Shown here piece after piece: positions 1 to 8,488 of a DNA stretch of 64,000 nucleotides. Both the position numbers and the translations under genes were made by a program. The stretch spans positions 124,001 to 188,000 of the forward strand of contig NZ_BMED01000005.1 of assembly GCF_014636315.1 (NCBI RefSeq), given 5' to 3'. The notes beneath the pieces are model-generated. The model did no database searches. It was not told the origin of the DNA and saw nothing but the letters and a program-made list of their open reading frames with translations. The stretch comes from Parundibacterium terreum. Lineage in GTDB: Bacteria > Pseudomonadota > Gammaproteobacteria > Burkholderiales > Burkholderiaceae_D. The stretch's first letter is position 1, and the number at the start of each line of letters is the position of its first letter.

Positions 1-651
1 GTCTTCCACCAGGATGATTTCGCCTTTGCGGATCACGCCTATGCGGTCGGCCATCTCTTCGGCTTCCTCGATATAGTGAGTCGTGAGGATGATGGTGACG
101 CCGCTTTCCCGCAAGCCGCGCACCATTTTCCACATGTCGCGGCGCAGTTCCACGTCCACGCCGGCGGTAGGTTCATCCAGGAACAGGATATGCGGTTCAT
201 GCGACAGCGCTTTGGCGATCATCACCCGGCGCTTCATGCCGCCTGACAAGGTCCTGATGCGCGCATCCTTTTTGTCCCACAGCGACAGGTCGCGCAGCAC
301 TTTTTCTATATGAGCTGGATTCGGCGCTTTGCCGAACAGGCCACGGCTGAAGCTGACCGTACTCCATACGCTTTCAAATGCATCGGTCGCAAGCTCTTGC
401 GGCACCAGGCCTATCTTGGAGCGTGCGGCGCGGAAATCAGTAATCACATTGTGTCCATCTGCGAGGATGCTACCGCTGCTGGGATTGACGATGCCGCAGA
501 TGATATTGATCAGTGTGGTCTTGCCGGCACCGTTTGGCCCCAGCAGTGCAAAGATTTCTCCTTGCCGTATATCCAGATCGACGCCTTTTAGCGCCTGAAA
601 GCCCGAGGCATAAGCCTTGGTGAGATTTTTTATTGAGATGATCGCCTGCAT
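1..651 (-). CDS. ABC-2 type transporter ATP-binding protein, partial (C-terminus outside window)
   Basis: Reading the minus strand from an ATG at 651 gives 217 uninterrupted codons that run off the window edge. The visible protein has a Walker A motif GPNGAGKTT near residue 38, the signature LSGGMKRR near residue 137, Walker [13 protein letters not shown] and an H-loop TTHYIEEAE. This is the order of a complete ABC ATPase. The spacing and the MKRR signature fit the ABC-2 (YadG/CcmA-like) export class, whose permease is normally the next gene downstream, here beyond position 1. Only the last part of the protein is missing. The family is clear; the substrate cannot be read from this sequence. 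Confidence 0.93.
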   Translation of the reverse strand, partial: MQAIISIKNLTKAYASGFQALKGVDLDIRQGEIFALLGPNGAGKTTLINIICGIVNPSSGSILADGHNVITDFRAARSKIGLVPQELATDAFESVWSTVSFSRGLFGKAPNPAHIEKVLRDLSLWDKKDARIRTLSGGMKRRVMIAKALSHEPHILFLDEPTAGVDVELRRDMWKMVRGLRESGVTIILTTHYIEEAEEMADRIGVIRKGEIILVED

Positions 652-921
652 GCGATGTCCTTGTTATTGCTTTGAATGGCGGTGATTGTATTATGAATCG
701 CGAATGCGGTACGGGCAGGGCATCAATAAGCCGGTTTGGTCTATATGTTGTGTAGATGGACCCGGCACATTAGGCGGGACTTGGACTGCACGCATGTTCT
801 GGCTGTGTTGTTGCAGTAAGACAATGTGATAGGGAGGTTTTCTTTGTTATCTTCTTTCATTGCTCTCTATTTTTGATCTAAATTCGGTTATTGCGCTCCC
901 ATTTTTTGCTAAATCTACACT

Positions 922-3900
922 GTGGTCTTGTATTTTATTTCTCCGTGGAAATTTATCGGCATTATTGGCAAGCAAGAATGTAAAGTGCGCTGCCAGGGCC
1001 TCTCGTCGACGTTCCCGGATATGTTAGACTGGCAGCAATATCTCAGGCAGAAAGTGGGGCGCATGCTGCACGAAGTGCTGGGCGCATACCTTCGCCTCCA
1101 GACTGTGCGGAAGGATGGCCTCGCTGCTCTGGTATTGCAATCCGGTAACAGGAAAAAAGTGACTGCGCTTTACGAATCTTACGAATACGATATTGTCGAA
1201 CGGCTGCACGTTAGTGATCGATCGCTGGTTTATCGCGCCCTGTCTGCGCAGGGCAAGTTCCCTGTCATTGTCAAAATTCCCAGCAAGGATTTCCCTTCGT
1301 TCCAGGAGGTGGCTCAGTTCAAGCGGGAGTACGCTATCGCGCGCCGCTGCGAGCATGAGGGGATAGTACGTCCCATCGCATTGCGGCAGGTAGTTGGGCG
1401 CTGGACCATGATGCAGGAAGATATAGGCGGCCAGTCCCTGCAACAATTGCTGCGCGAATACCGGGCAAGCAAACAAGAGTTGGAGACGCAGACGGCAATC
1501 CCGCTGGCAGATTTTTTTGACATTGCCCTGCAGCTCTGCGATGCACTAGAAGTCGTGCATGCCAATCACATCATTCATAAAGACATTAACCCCTCCAACC
1601 TGATCTGGAATAGCGGAAAGCGGCTATTGCAGCTGATTGACTTCGGCATCGCCAGCGAGCTGGGCCAAGAGACCACAGGCATCAGCCATCCCAATACGCT
1701 GGAAGGCACGCTGCGTTACATGGCGCCGGAGCAAACCGGGCGTATGAACCGCATTGTTGATTACCGCGCGGACTATTACGCAGTAGGGGCGACCTTTTAT
1801 GAGTTGCTGGCAGGGCAACCGCCTTTTGCCGTTACCGACGCGATGGAGCTGGTGCATTGCCATATCGCGCGCGCGCCGGACTGGACCTTGCTCTCATTGA
1901 AAAACCTGCCGGGTCCATTGCTGCAGATAGTTCAGCGTCTGCTGGAGAAAAATGCAGAGCAGCGCTACCAGAGCATACAGGGTTTGAAGAAAGACCTGGA
2001 GCTATGTCGTGCGATAGCGCAGCAACCTGTGCAGCAGCCGGCCCATTTCACGGGCCTTACCGATCACAGCGGGAAATTTCTGATTCCGCAAAAGCTCTAT
2101 GGTAGGGAGGGCGAAGTTGAAGTGTTGCTCGCCGCATTTGAGCGCATTTCTGATGGCCCCGCTGAGATGTTGCTGGTGGGGGGCTATTCAGGTATAGGCA
2201 AATCGGCGCTGATCAACGAAGTGCACAAACCGATTGTTGCCAGGCGCGGCTGTTTTGTTTCTGGTAAATTCGATCAGTACAGGCGTGATATTCCATATGC
2301 CTCGCTGATTCAGGCTTTTCAGGAATTGATACGACAATTGTTGAGCGAGCCCGAAGCGCAATTGCAGTCATGGGCAGCCAAGCTGCATAACGCGATGGGC
2401 GCCAATCTGGGTGTGATGGCGGAGCTGATTCCGGAGCTGGCGCTGATCGTCGGCAGCATCGAGCCCGTGGCAGAATTGCCGCCGGTGGAGTCGCAAAACC
2501 GACTGAGCCGCAGCTTCTTGCAATTTGTTGGCGTGTTTTCTGCCAAAGACCACCCGCTGGTGATTTTTCTCGATGATTTGCAATGGGCGGATGCGCCCAC
2601 GCTGCGGATCATAGAGCAATTCATGCGCGATGCCAGTGCGTGCCATTTATTGTTTATTGGCGCTTACCGCGACAATGAAGTCAGCCCTGCTCATCCGCTG
2701 ATGAGCCTATGCGATACCTTGCACACACATGGCGCGCCTCTGCATACATTGATGCTGGCGCCGCTGACGGAGCACAACGTCGCCCAACTTAATGCCGATG
2801 CGCTGCGCGTTTCCATGGCGGAGTGTGCTCCGCTGACCCGGCTGTGCTACCAGAAAACCCGCGGCAACCCTTTCTTCCTGAACCAGTTCCTGCAGACTAT
2901 CCACGAGGCGGGCCACCTGACTTATCGCTTCGACCAAAACTGCTGGCAATGGGATATGCAGTCTTTGGAACGCACCGATTACACGCATAATGTTGTCGAA
3001 CTGATGCTGGAAAAAATCCGGCGATTACCACTTTTGACCCAACACATCGTGCAACTGGCGGCCTCGCTGGGTAATCGCTTTGAGTTGGAAACGCTGGCCG
3101 TCATCAGCGAGAGAACGTCTTATCAGGCACAGCAGGATTTGTGGCCTGCACTAAAGGCTGGCCTGATTCATCCACTAGATCATAGCTATAAATACCTGGA
3201 AGAAGAAGAGCCGACAACGCAGATTGCGTACCGTTTCTTGCATGATCGTGTGCAGCAGGCCGCTTACGCTGTAGTCGATGAGGATGCGCGCCGGCAAAAC
3301 CATCTCTGCATAGGCCGTCTTTTGCTGAGGCACGCAACGTCGCGGACGCTGGAAGATCAATTGTTTGCCGTTGTCGAACAATTGAATGCCGGACGTGATC
3401 TGATCCAGGATGGTGACGAACGCCTGCAATTGGCTGCGCTCAATCACCGTGCGGGCGGTAAGGCGAGCGGCGCGGCGGCGTTCCAGGCAGCATTGCGTTA
3501 TATGCGAACAGGCGTATCTTTGCTACCGGATTCCGCTCCGCTGCAGCATATTGAGTTGTATCTGAACCTGCAACTTGGCGTTGCGGAGTCGGCCTACCTG
3601 TGCGGCGAATTTGCGGCTGCGGAAGCAATTTATCCCCTGGCCCTTGCGCATTGCATAACGGAGTTGCAAAAGGTTCGCTGCCTGACCATCCAGGCCCATC
3701 AGTACCAGCTACAGGGGCGCCTGCTGGACGCCATCTCCATCTTGCGTAAAGGCCTGGCCTTGCTGCAGATAGACATTCCCGGCGACGATGCTGTACTACA
3801 GGCGAATATCCCCGCCTTGTTTGCCGATACAGACAAGTTGTGTGCCGGCCGCAGTATCGGCGAACTGCTGATAGCGGAAGAAATGAGCGATCCTGTTTCT

Positions 3901-6294
3901 GTTGCTGCCATGCGGATGATGCAGGGTTTGTGGATGGCGAGCTATTATGCCGGCCAGCAAAATCTGAGCATGACAATGATATTGAGTATGACACGCTTAT
4001 CGCTGCAAAAAGGCAATAGCGACTTCACTTCTGTCGGCTACGTAGGCTTTGCATTTTCGCTTGCCATTCATACGAGAAATGATGAGCGCTCCTATCAGTT
4101 TGGCGCCATGTCCTTGGACCTGGCCAAGCGCCGCACCAACCTGCAGGCGCGTTCCCTCACTTGCTTGATGTTTGCCGCGCTGGTCAATCACTGGAGCCGT
4201 TCCTTGCGGAGTTGCGACGTGTTGTATGAGGATGCGCTCAACTGGGCGCTTGAGAGCGGTGATTTTGTGCAGGTAGGTGTGGTTGCTGCCGTGCGTGCAA
4301 CCGACAGGCTGATCATGGGCCAATACCTGCCTGACTTGCTGCAATCGGCAGAGCGCGACCTGGTGTTGATGCGTGCAAACGGTCAAATGGATATGGTGGA
4401 TTGCTCCATTGCCGGCGCCGTGCAAGCGGCCAAATGCCTGATGGGGCTGACGCCGGATCACGCCAGTTATGATGACGACAGTTTTAGCGAACAAGACTTC
4501 CTGGCAAGCTACGGGCACTCTCGGTTGTTCAGGGCCTATTTTTTGCAGGGCAAGATTCGTAATGCCTACCTGTTTGATAGTGCCGATGCCGAAGCGCTGG
4601 CGGAGCAGCTGGAGGTCGTCACGCAATTGATGCGTGGCCAGGCCAAGGTCGCGGAAGCTACTTTTTATGCGGCCTTGATTTGCATCCGCGCATTGCGGCG
4701 TGCGCCCCAACGCACTGACGCTACCGCCTTGCTGACTCGTATCAGTGCGATGGAAAAAAATCTGGCCGCCTGGGCAGTGCTGGGGCCAGACAATGTCTCC
4801 GCCAAGCACTTGCTGATGCAGGCTGAGTGCGCGCGCTACCGGGAACACATGCAGGATGCGATAGCGTACTACCAGCAAGCGATCGACAGTGCCCGCGATA
4901 CCGGCTATATCAATATCCAGGCGCTGGCCAATGAACTGTGCGGCGAATTCTGGCTGGAGCAAGGACAGCAGCGTATCGCGGAAATTTTCTTGCAGGATGC
5001 GTTAACCCATTACCGCCAGTGGGGCGCGGAGGGCAAGGCCACGCAGTTGGCTGCACGCTACGATTTTCTGAAAGAGCTTGCTTCCGGACGCGCTGGCACC
5101 AGGGTGCGGCATACCACGGCTGCGGTGGCGGCAGGGCACACCATGCTCAAGTCCACCGTCGGCAAGGCAAGTATCACGACCGTCACCAATGCCACTTCCG
5201 TCAATGCTACGCTGGATCTGGCGTCTATCGTCAAGGCTTCGCATGCGCTATCGAACGAGATAGGCTTACGCAACGTGCTGCAAAGGCTGATCGCCATCGT
5301 GCGAGAAAATTCCGGCGCCCAGGTGGCCCGGCTGCTGCTGTTGCACGATGACATATGGCGGATGGAGGCTGACATTTCCGGCGATACGCTTTCCGTGCTG
5401 CAGGCCAGGCACATCAGGCTGGATGCCGATAGCGATAGCCTGTTTCCTCTGTCTCTGCTGCGCTACGTCATACGTAGCGGTGCAGAAGTGATAGAAGACC
5501 GCATAGCAGTTTCACCCCGCTTTGCATTGGATGCCTATGTACAAGCCCACCAGCCCAAGTCGGTGATGTGCCTGCCGATCAAGCAGGGTGGTCGGGTGAG
5601 CGGCATGCTATACCTGGAAAACAATCTGGCGGAGGCTTCCTTCACTGCAGAACGTGTCGAGTTCTTGCGCATTCTGGGTGGCCAGGCGATGATCTCCATC
5701 TCCCACGCCCGTTTGCACGACAGCCTGGAGCAGCGGGTCGCCGAGCGTACCGCTCAGTTGGAAGAAGCCAATCACAAGCTGGCAACCCTGTCTGCCACCG
5801 ATGGCCTCACTGGCCTTGCAAACCGCCGCCGCTTTGACGAGGCGCTGGCCAGCGAATGGAGCAGGGCCACACGTACCCAGCAGCCGCTTGCCGTGATCAT
5901 GATCGACGTGGATCACTTCAAGAAGTACAACGACTGCTACGGCCACCAGGCCGGCGACGAATGCCTGAAAACCGTCGCCCGCGTCTTGCAGGAGGGTACC
6001 CGCCGCATAAGCGATCTCGCCGCACGGTATGGCGGAGAAGAGTTTTCTATTGTGCTGCCCAATACAGAAGCGGACGTCGCCCACAATATCGCCGAATCCA
6101 TGCGCTATGCGATAGAGGCACTCAACATGCGGCATGAGCAATCCCCATTGGGACGGGTCACGGTCAGTATTGGCGTCGCTCTTAAATCGACAGGCTATAG
6201 CGGCGATGCCGAGGGCTTGGTTCGTGCAGCGGACGAGGCCCTGTACCAGGCCAAGGATCAAGGGCGGAATTGCGTGGTTTTGACTGCAGGGTAA
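922..6294 (+). CDS. Giant hybrid signalling protein: Ser/Thr kinase - AAA ATPase - TPR-like - GAF - GGDEF
   Basis: One frame of up to 1790 codons. Domains in order (numbered from 922): an Hanks-type kinase at about 85-370 with lysine in VIVKIPS, HKDINPSN catalytic loop, DFGIAS and MAPEQTGRMNR. An ATPase follows at about 395-680, with Walker A GGYSGIGKSA and Walker B VIFLDDLQWAD. A helical TPR-like stretch runs to about 1400, then a GAF domain at about 1430-1600 and a diguanylate cyclase at about 1625-1789. The cyclase has an intact GGEEF and an RISD inhibitory site five residues before it, so c-di-GMP synthesis with product inhibition is expected. The true start is uncertain. The frame opens at GTG 922, but GTG 1159, preceded by AGGA, begins where family members usually begin; ATG 1021 is another option. 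Such proteins usually end in a histidine kinase or cyclase output. The ligand is unknown. Confidence 0.93.
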   Translation: MVLYFISPWKFIGIIGKQECKVRCQGLSSTFPDMLDWQQYLRQKVGRMLHEVLGAYLRLQTVRKDGLAALVLQSGNRKKVTALYESYEYDIVERLHVSDRSLVYRALSAQGKFPVIVKIPSKDFPSFQEVAQFKREYAIARRCEHEGIVRPIALRQVVGRWTMMQEDIGGQSLQQLLREYRASKQELETQTAIPLADFFDIALQLCDALEVVHANHIIHKDINPSNLIWNSGKRLLQLIDFGIASELGQETTGISHPNTLEGTLRYMAPEQTGRMNRIVDYRADYYAVGATFYELLAGQPPFAVTDAMELVHCHIARAPDWTLLSLKNLPGPLLQIVQRLLEKNAEQRYQSIQGLKKDLELCRAIAQQPVQQPAHFTGLTDHSGKFLIPQKLYGREGEVEVLLAAFERISDGPAEMLLVGGYSGIGKSALINEVHKPIVARRGCFVSGKFDQYRRDIPYASLIQAFQELIRQLLSEPEAQLQSWAAKLHNAMGANLGVMAELIPELALIVGSIEPVAELPPVESQNRLSRSFLQFVGVFSAKDHPLVIFLDDLQWADAPTLRIIEQFMRDASACHLLFIGAYRDNEVSPAHPLMSLCDTLHTHGAPLHTLMLAPLTEHNVAQLNADALRVSMAECAPLTRLCYQKTRGNPFFLNQFLQTIHEAGHLTYRFDQNCWQWDMQSLERTDYTHNVVELMLEKIRRLPLLTQHIVQLAASLGNRFELETLAVISERTSYQAQQDLWPALKAGLIHPLDHSYKYLEEEEPTTQIAYRFLHDRVQQAAYAVVDEDARRQNHLCIGRLLLRHATSRTLEDQLFAVVEQLNAGRDLIQDGDERLQLAALNHRAGGKASGAAAFQAALRYMRTGVSLLPDSAPLQHIELYLNLQLGVAESAYLCGEFAAAEAIYPLALAHCITELQKVRCLTIQAHQYQLQGRLLDAISILRKGLALLQIDIPGDDAVLQANIPALFADTDKLCAGRSIGELLIAEEMSDPVSVAAMRMMQGLWMASYYAGQQNLSMTMILSMTRLSLQKGNSDFTSVGYVGFAFSLAIHTRNDERSYQFGAMSLDLAKRRTNLQARSLTCLMFAALVNHWSRSLRSCDVLYEDALNWALESGDFVQVGVVAAVRATDRLIMGQYLPDLLQSAERDLVLMRANGQMDMVDCSIAGAVQAAKCLMGLTPDHASYDDDSFSEQDFLASYGHSRLFRAYFLQGKIRNAYLFDSADAEALAEQLEVVTQLMRGQAKVAEATFYAALICIRALRRAPQRTDATALLTRISAMEKNLAAWAVLGPDNVSAKHLLMQAECARYREHMQDAIAYYQQAIDSARDTGYINIQALANELCGEFWLEQGQQRIAEIFLQDALTHYRQWGAEGKATQLAARYDFLKELASGRAGTRVRHTTAAVAAGHTMLKSTVGKASITTVTNATSVNATLDLASIVKASHALSNEIGLRNVLQRLIAIVRENSGAQVARLLLLHDDIWRMEADISGDTLSVLQARHIRLDADSDSLFPLSLLRYVIRSGAEVIEDRIAVSPRFALDAYVQAHQPKSVMCLPIKQGGRVSGMLYLENNLAEASFTAERVEFLRILGGQAMISISHARLHDSLEQRVAERTAQLEEANHKLATLSATDGLTGLANRRRFDEALASEWSRATRTQQPLAVIMIDVDHFKKYNDCYGHQAGDECLKTVARVLQEGTRRISDLAARYGGEEFSIVLPNTEADVAHNIAESMRYAIEALNMRHEQSPLGRVTVSIGVALKSTGYSGDAEGLVRAADEALYQAKDQGRNCVVLTAG

Positions 6295-6469
6295 ATATAG
6301 CCAGCCAGCACATCGCCTTTTCTTCGAAAAATATGAAATGGCCCGATTACCGCGCACTTGATTTTAGTTGTCTTTTTGAATGCAAAATAAATTCATTTAA
6401 TTTCCTTTGGGTAATATTGTAAAATGCGAATGTAGGATGAAACATGACATTTATTCAAAAGGGATTTCC

Positions 6470-6643
6470 ATGAAAAAAGAATCTATCGCCATGCTGCAAC
6501 AAGCATTGGCAAGCGGTGCAACCTCTGTCGATTTCAAGCAAAGTGTGGAACAAACAGCCATGGGTTTTATTACGATTGAGCAAACTGCGATGGGTATTGT
6601 TCCTTCTCCAGTTGAGCAAACAGCCATGGGTTATGTTGCCTAA
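6470..6643 (+). CDS. Candidate RiPP precursor peptide with three EQTAMG core repeats (57 aa)
   Basis: ATG at 6470 follows AAAAGGGA at a good distance. An in-frame ATG at 6437 is less well placed. The product has a helical, charged leader of about 25 residues beginning MKKESIAMLQQAL, then VEQTAMGF, IEQTAMGI and VEQTAMGY joined by short linkers, and ends YVA. A leader plus repeated near-identical cores is the layout of multi-core RiPP precursors, such as the actinobacterial thiovarsolins. Sulfur-carrier, YcaO and TfuA genes lie directly downstream, so the repeats are the likely substrate of backbone thioamidation. The repeats lack Cys and Ser, so azole formation is unlikely, although one Thr per unit could in principle be cyclised. 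A TAAAAT at 6420-6425 could be a -10 element, but no good -35 is visible. The function of the mature product is unknown. Confidence 0.75.
   Translation: MKKESIAMLQQALASGATSVDFKQSVEQTAMGFITIEQTAMGIVPSPVEQTAMGYVA
6545..6631 (+). repeat. Three 21-nt coding repeats encoding [VI]EQTAMG
   Basis: Units lie at 6545-6565, 6575-6595 and 6611-6631, so starts are 30 and 36 nt apart (10 and 12 residues). Units 1 and 3 share CAAACAGCCATGGGT. Unit 2 uses different third bases (ACT GCG) yet encodes the same EQTAMG, which suggests selection on the peptide. Confidence 0.9.
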
Positions 6644-6679
6644 GTCTACTGAGACTAGCCAATACGATTGAAGTTGCGA

Positions 6680-6712
6680 AGCGGGCCGATTTAGATCGGC
6701 CCGCTATTTTTT
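6680..6712 (+). terminator. Strong intrinsic terminator or attenuator after the precursor gene
   Basis: An 11-bp perfect stem pairs 6680-6690 (AGCGGGCCGAT) with 6695-6705 around a TTAG loop and is followed by ATTTTTT. It sits 36 nt after the precursor stop and before the maturation genes. It could therefore give abundant precursor transcript with limited read-through. Confidence 0.9.
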
Positions 6713-6831
6713 GTGAAGCTGAACTCGCTTCGGAGCTTGAGCAGAAACAACCACGACACCTGTTTTTCTCTAAAAATCTACTCCGCAAAGCGATCTCTGG
6801 CACAGACTTAAATTACAGAAAAAAGACAGGC

Positions 6832-7107
6832 ATGCCCACTATTTTATTACCACGGCAATTGGCTCAGCGCGCGAGCGGAAATACGCGCATTGATATCAAT
6901 GCCGAAAATATGCAGGTTCTTATCACTAAGCTGTGCGACGAACACCCCTCTTTAAGAGAAGTGCTGCTTGACGGCAAAGGTCGCATTTCCTCATTCATAG
7001 GCGTGTTTATCGATGGCCGGCAGCTTGGTGGAGATACCACCCTGAGCGAAGTCACTCTGGAACCCGACAACTCGATTCAATTGGTAGCAGCGATAGCCGG
7101 AGGCTAG
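6832..7107 (+). CDS. MoaD/ThiS-type ubiquitin-like sulfur carrier protein in the RiPP locus
   Basis: This 91-residue protein has the beta-grasp carrier pattern: an N-terminal strand MPTILLPRQLA, a central HPSLREVLLD, the strand FIGVFIDGR and a C-terminal AAIAGG ending exactly in Gly-Gly. In MoaD, ThiS and relatives that tail is adenylated and converted to a thiocarboxylate, which donates sulfur. No E1-like (MoeB/ThiF) gene lies in the window, so activation would need an enzyme encoded elsewhere. AAGACAGG precedes the ATG. The gene follows a terminator and is tightly joined to the next three genes, with the 40-aa frame starting 3 nt after its stop. I infer that it supplies sulfur to the YcaO/TfuA pair. 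It also resembles the carrier at 12881. Confidence 0.85.
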   Translation: MPTILLPRQLAQRASGNTRIDINAENMQVLITKLCDEHPSLREVLLDGKGRISSFIGVFIDGRQLGGDTTLSEVTLEPDNSIQLVAAIAGG

Positions 7108-7110
7108 ATC

Positions 7111-7233
7111 ATGCAGCAAGAACAGGTGAAAAACCTGCCGACCAGAGGATGCGTTGCTTGTTTGAGGAATCACGACCGGCAGTTTCAGACGCTGGTTGAT
7201 AGTCATAATCACATACCATTCCCCGCTATATGA
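7111..7233 (+). CDS. 40-residue CxxC peptide, translationally coupled to the YcaO gene
   Basis: ATG at 7111 is preceded by GGAGG at 7099-7103 with 7-nt spacing, among the best ribosome binding sites in this region. The stop TGA at 7231-7233 overlaps the YcaO start in an ATGA arrangement. The peptide contains CVAC followed by LRNHD and several histidines (DSHNH), so it could bind metal or carry persulfide. I do not recognise a family. Position, ribosome binding site and 4-nt overlap all argue that it is translated. It could instead be only a leader that couples translation into the YcaO gene. It is too short to be picked up by most gene callers. Confidence 0.6.
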   Translation: MQQEQVKNLPTRGCVACLRNHDRQFQTLVDSHNHIPFPAI

Positions 7234-8483
7234 AAGAAGACGCTCACAGCATGAGCCCGGCAGCGGCAGCTATACGTATGAATTCCAGCCTGCGCGTGCG
7301 CCCCATTGCCGAAAGCCTGAAATACGCCAAGGAGCTGGCGGTCTTGCGAGGTATTACGCGGGTCACAGACACCACCCCTTTGGATCGCATAGGCATTCCT
7401 GTGTTTGCCAGCATACGGCCTGGAGCCGTCGAAGGGTCTTTATGTGTTAACGCAGGAAAGGGTTTGCTGCCGGAGGAAGCCCAGATCGGTGCTTATATGG
7501 AATCGATAGAGTTTTCCTTCGCGGAGGAGGGCGGCGCGCATGTCGGTTTTCAACAATCCACCATTGCGGAGATGCTTGCATCTTATGATGGTCAATTGGA
7601 GCTGAGCGATTTCTCGCCATTGATGGGAAAGACCGCAGGACCAAGTGACAAAATCAAGGTGACACCGGCAGAACTTGTGGGGACGGGCAAAGCGGTTCTA
7701 GTTCCGTCGGAACTGGTATTCCTACCTTTTTTGAGCGCCGATGCAGAGCCGCTGTTTGGTCGAGGTACATCATGCGGGCTGGCATCGGGAAATAGCGTGG
7801 AGGAAGCAAGCGTTCATGCCTTGGCCGAGCTGATTGAACATGACATCGCATCTTTTGAGTTTATCCATGACACCTCCAGTTTGATCGATACTACGCAATT
7901 GACGGGCGCGGCGAGAGCATTGGTTGAAAAAATCGAGCAGGCCGATTTTCATGTTTATCTGCGTCACGTGGAGAATTGCTTTGGAATGCCTTACTTCCAT
8001 GCTGTTATTGCAGAGAACTCCGAGTTTGCAGCAGTTAACATTTGCGGCGGCTATGGAGTGCATCCGGTGAAGGAAATCGCCGCAATCCGGGCACTTGCCG
8101 AGGCCGCTCAATCCCGCTTGAGCACCATTCATGGCGGGAGGGATGATTTAAGTAAATATCCCAAACTGTGGGGTGAATTAGGTCGTGCGGCAGAGCTGGC
8201 AGCTATTGCCGAGTACCGCGCCGAGCTCGCGGATAATTCGCGAGAGGTTGATTTTGAGTCTATCGCCGATTGGTCCGGAAGCGAACTCAGCCTGGATGCG
8301 GCATGGACCGCAATGGTGGATGCGTTGAACAAAAACGGCATCCATCAAATTATTCGCGTGGTATTTACAGAGCCGCAACACAAGCTGCAGGTCGTTAAGC
8401 TGATCGTGCCGAAGATGGAGGATTGCCACTCAGGCTCCATGCGCTTCGGTCCCCGGTTGCGCGCCTACGTCAATTCTTTCTGA
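7230..8483 (+). CDS. YcaO-domain protein (ATP-dependent peptide backbone-modifying enzyme)
   Basis: This 417-residue protein carries the YcaO hallmarks: NAGKGL then YMESIE near residues 89-94, GLASGNSVEEASVHALAELI with IEHD near 182-205, and EAAQSR with GGRDD near 291-304. The glutamates that hold Mg-ATP in this family are present. The C-terminus lacks the PxPxP ending typical of azoline-forming YcaOs. YcaO enzymes phosphorylate a peptide amide oxygen, and with a TfuA partner they install thioamides (thioviridamide type, McrA thioglycine). The start at 7230 overlaps the 40-aa gene and probably relies on coupling; ATG 7251 is an alternative. Likely substrate: the repeat peptide encoded at 6470. 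Confidence 0.92.
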   Translation: MKEDAHSMSPAAAAIRMNSSLRVRPIAESLKYAKELAVLRGITRVTDTTPLDRIGIPVFASIRPGAVEGSLCVNAGKGLLPEEAQIGAYMESIEFSFAEEGGAHVGFQQSTIAEMLASYDGQLELSDFSPLMGKTAGPSDKIKVTPAELVGTGKAVLVPSELVFLPFLSADAEPLFGRGTSCGLASGNSVEEASVHALAELIEHDIASFEFIHDTSSLIDTTQLTGAARALVEKIEQADFHVYLRHVENCFGMPYFHAVIAENSEFAAVNICGGYGVHPVKEIAAIRALAEAAQSRLSTIHGGRDDLSKYPKLWGELGRAAELAAIAEYRAELADNSREVDFESIADWSGSELSLDAAWTAMVDALNKNGIHQIIRVVFTEPQHKLQVVKLIVPKMEDCHSGSMRFGPRLRAYVNSF

Positions 8484-8488
8484 GTGTC

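Noticed and set aside
3997-4962. Minus-strand 321-codon frame inside the giant signalling gene
   Set aside because: It mirrors the coding frame of a helical repeat region, with no ribosome binding site or recognisable domain.
6407-6469. Longer N-terminus for the repeat precursor
   Set aside because: The frame is open, but ATG 6470 has the better ribosome binding site and gives a normal leader. The upstream part is A/T-rich and may contain the promoter.
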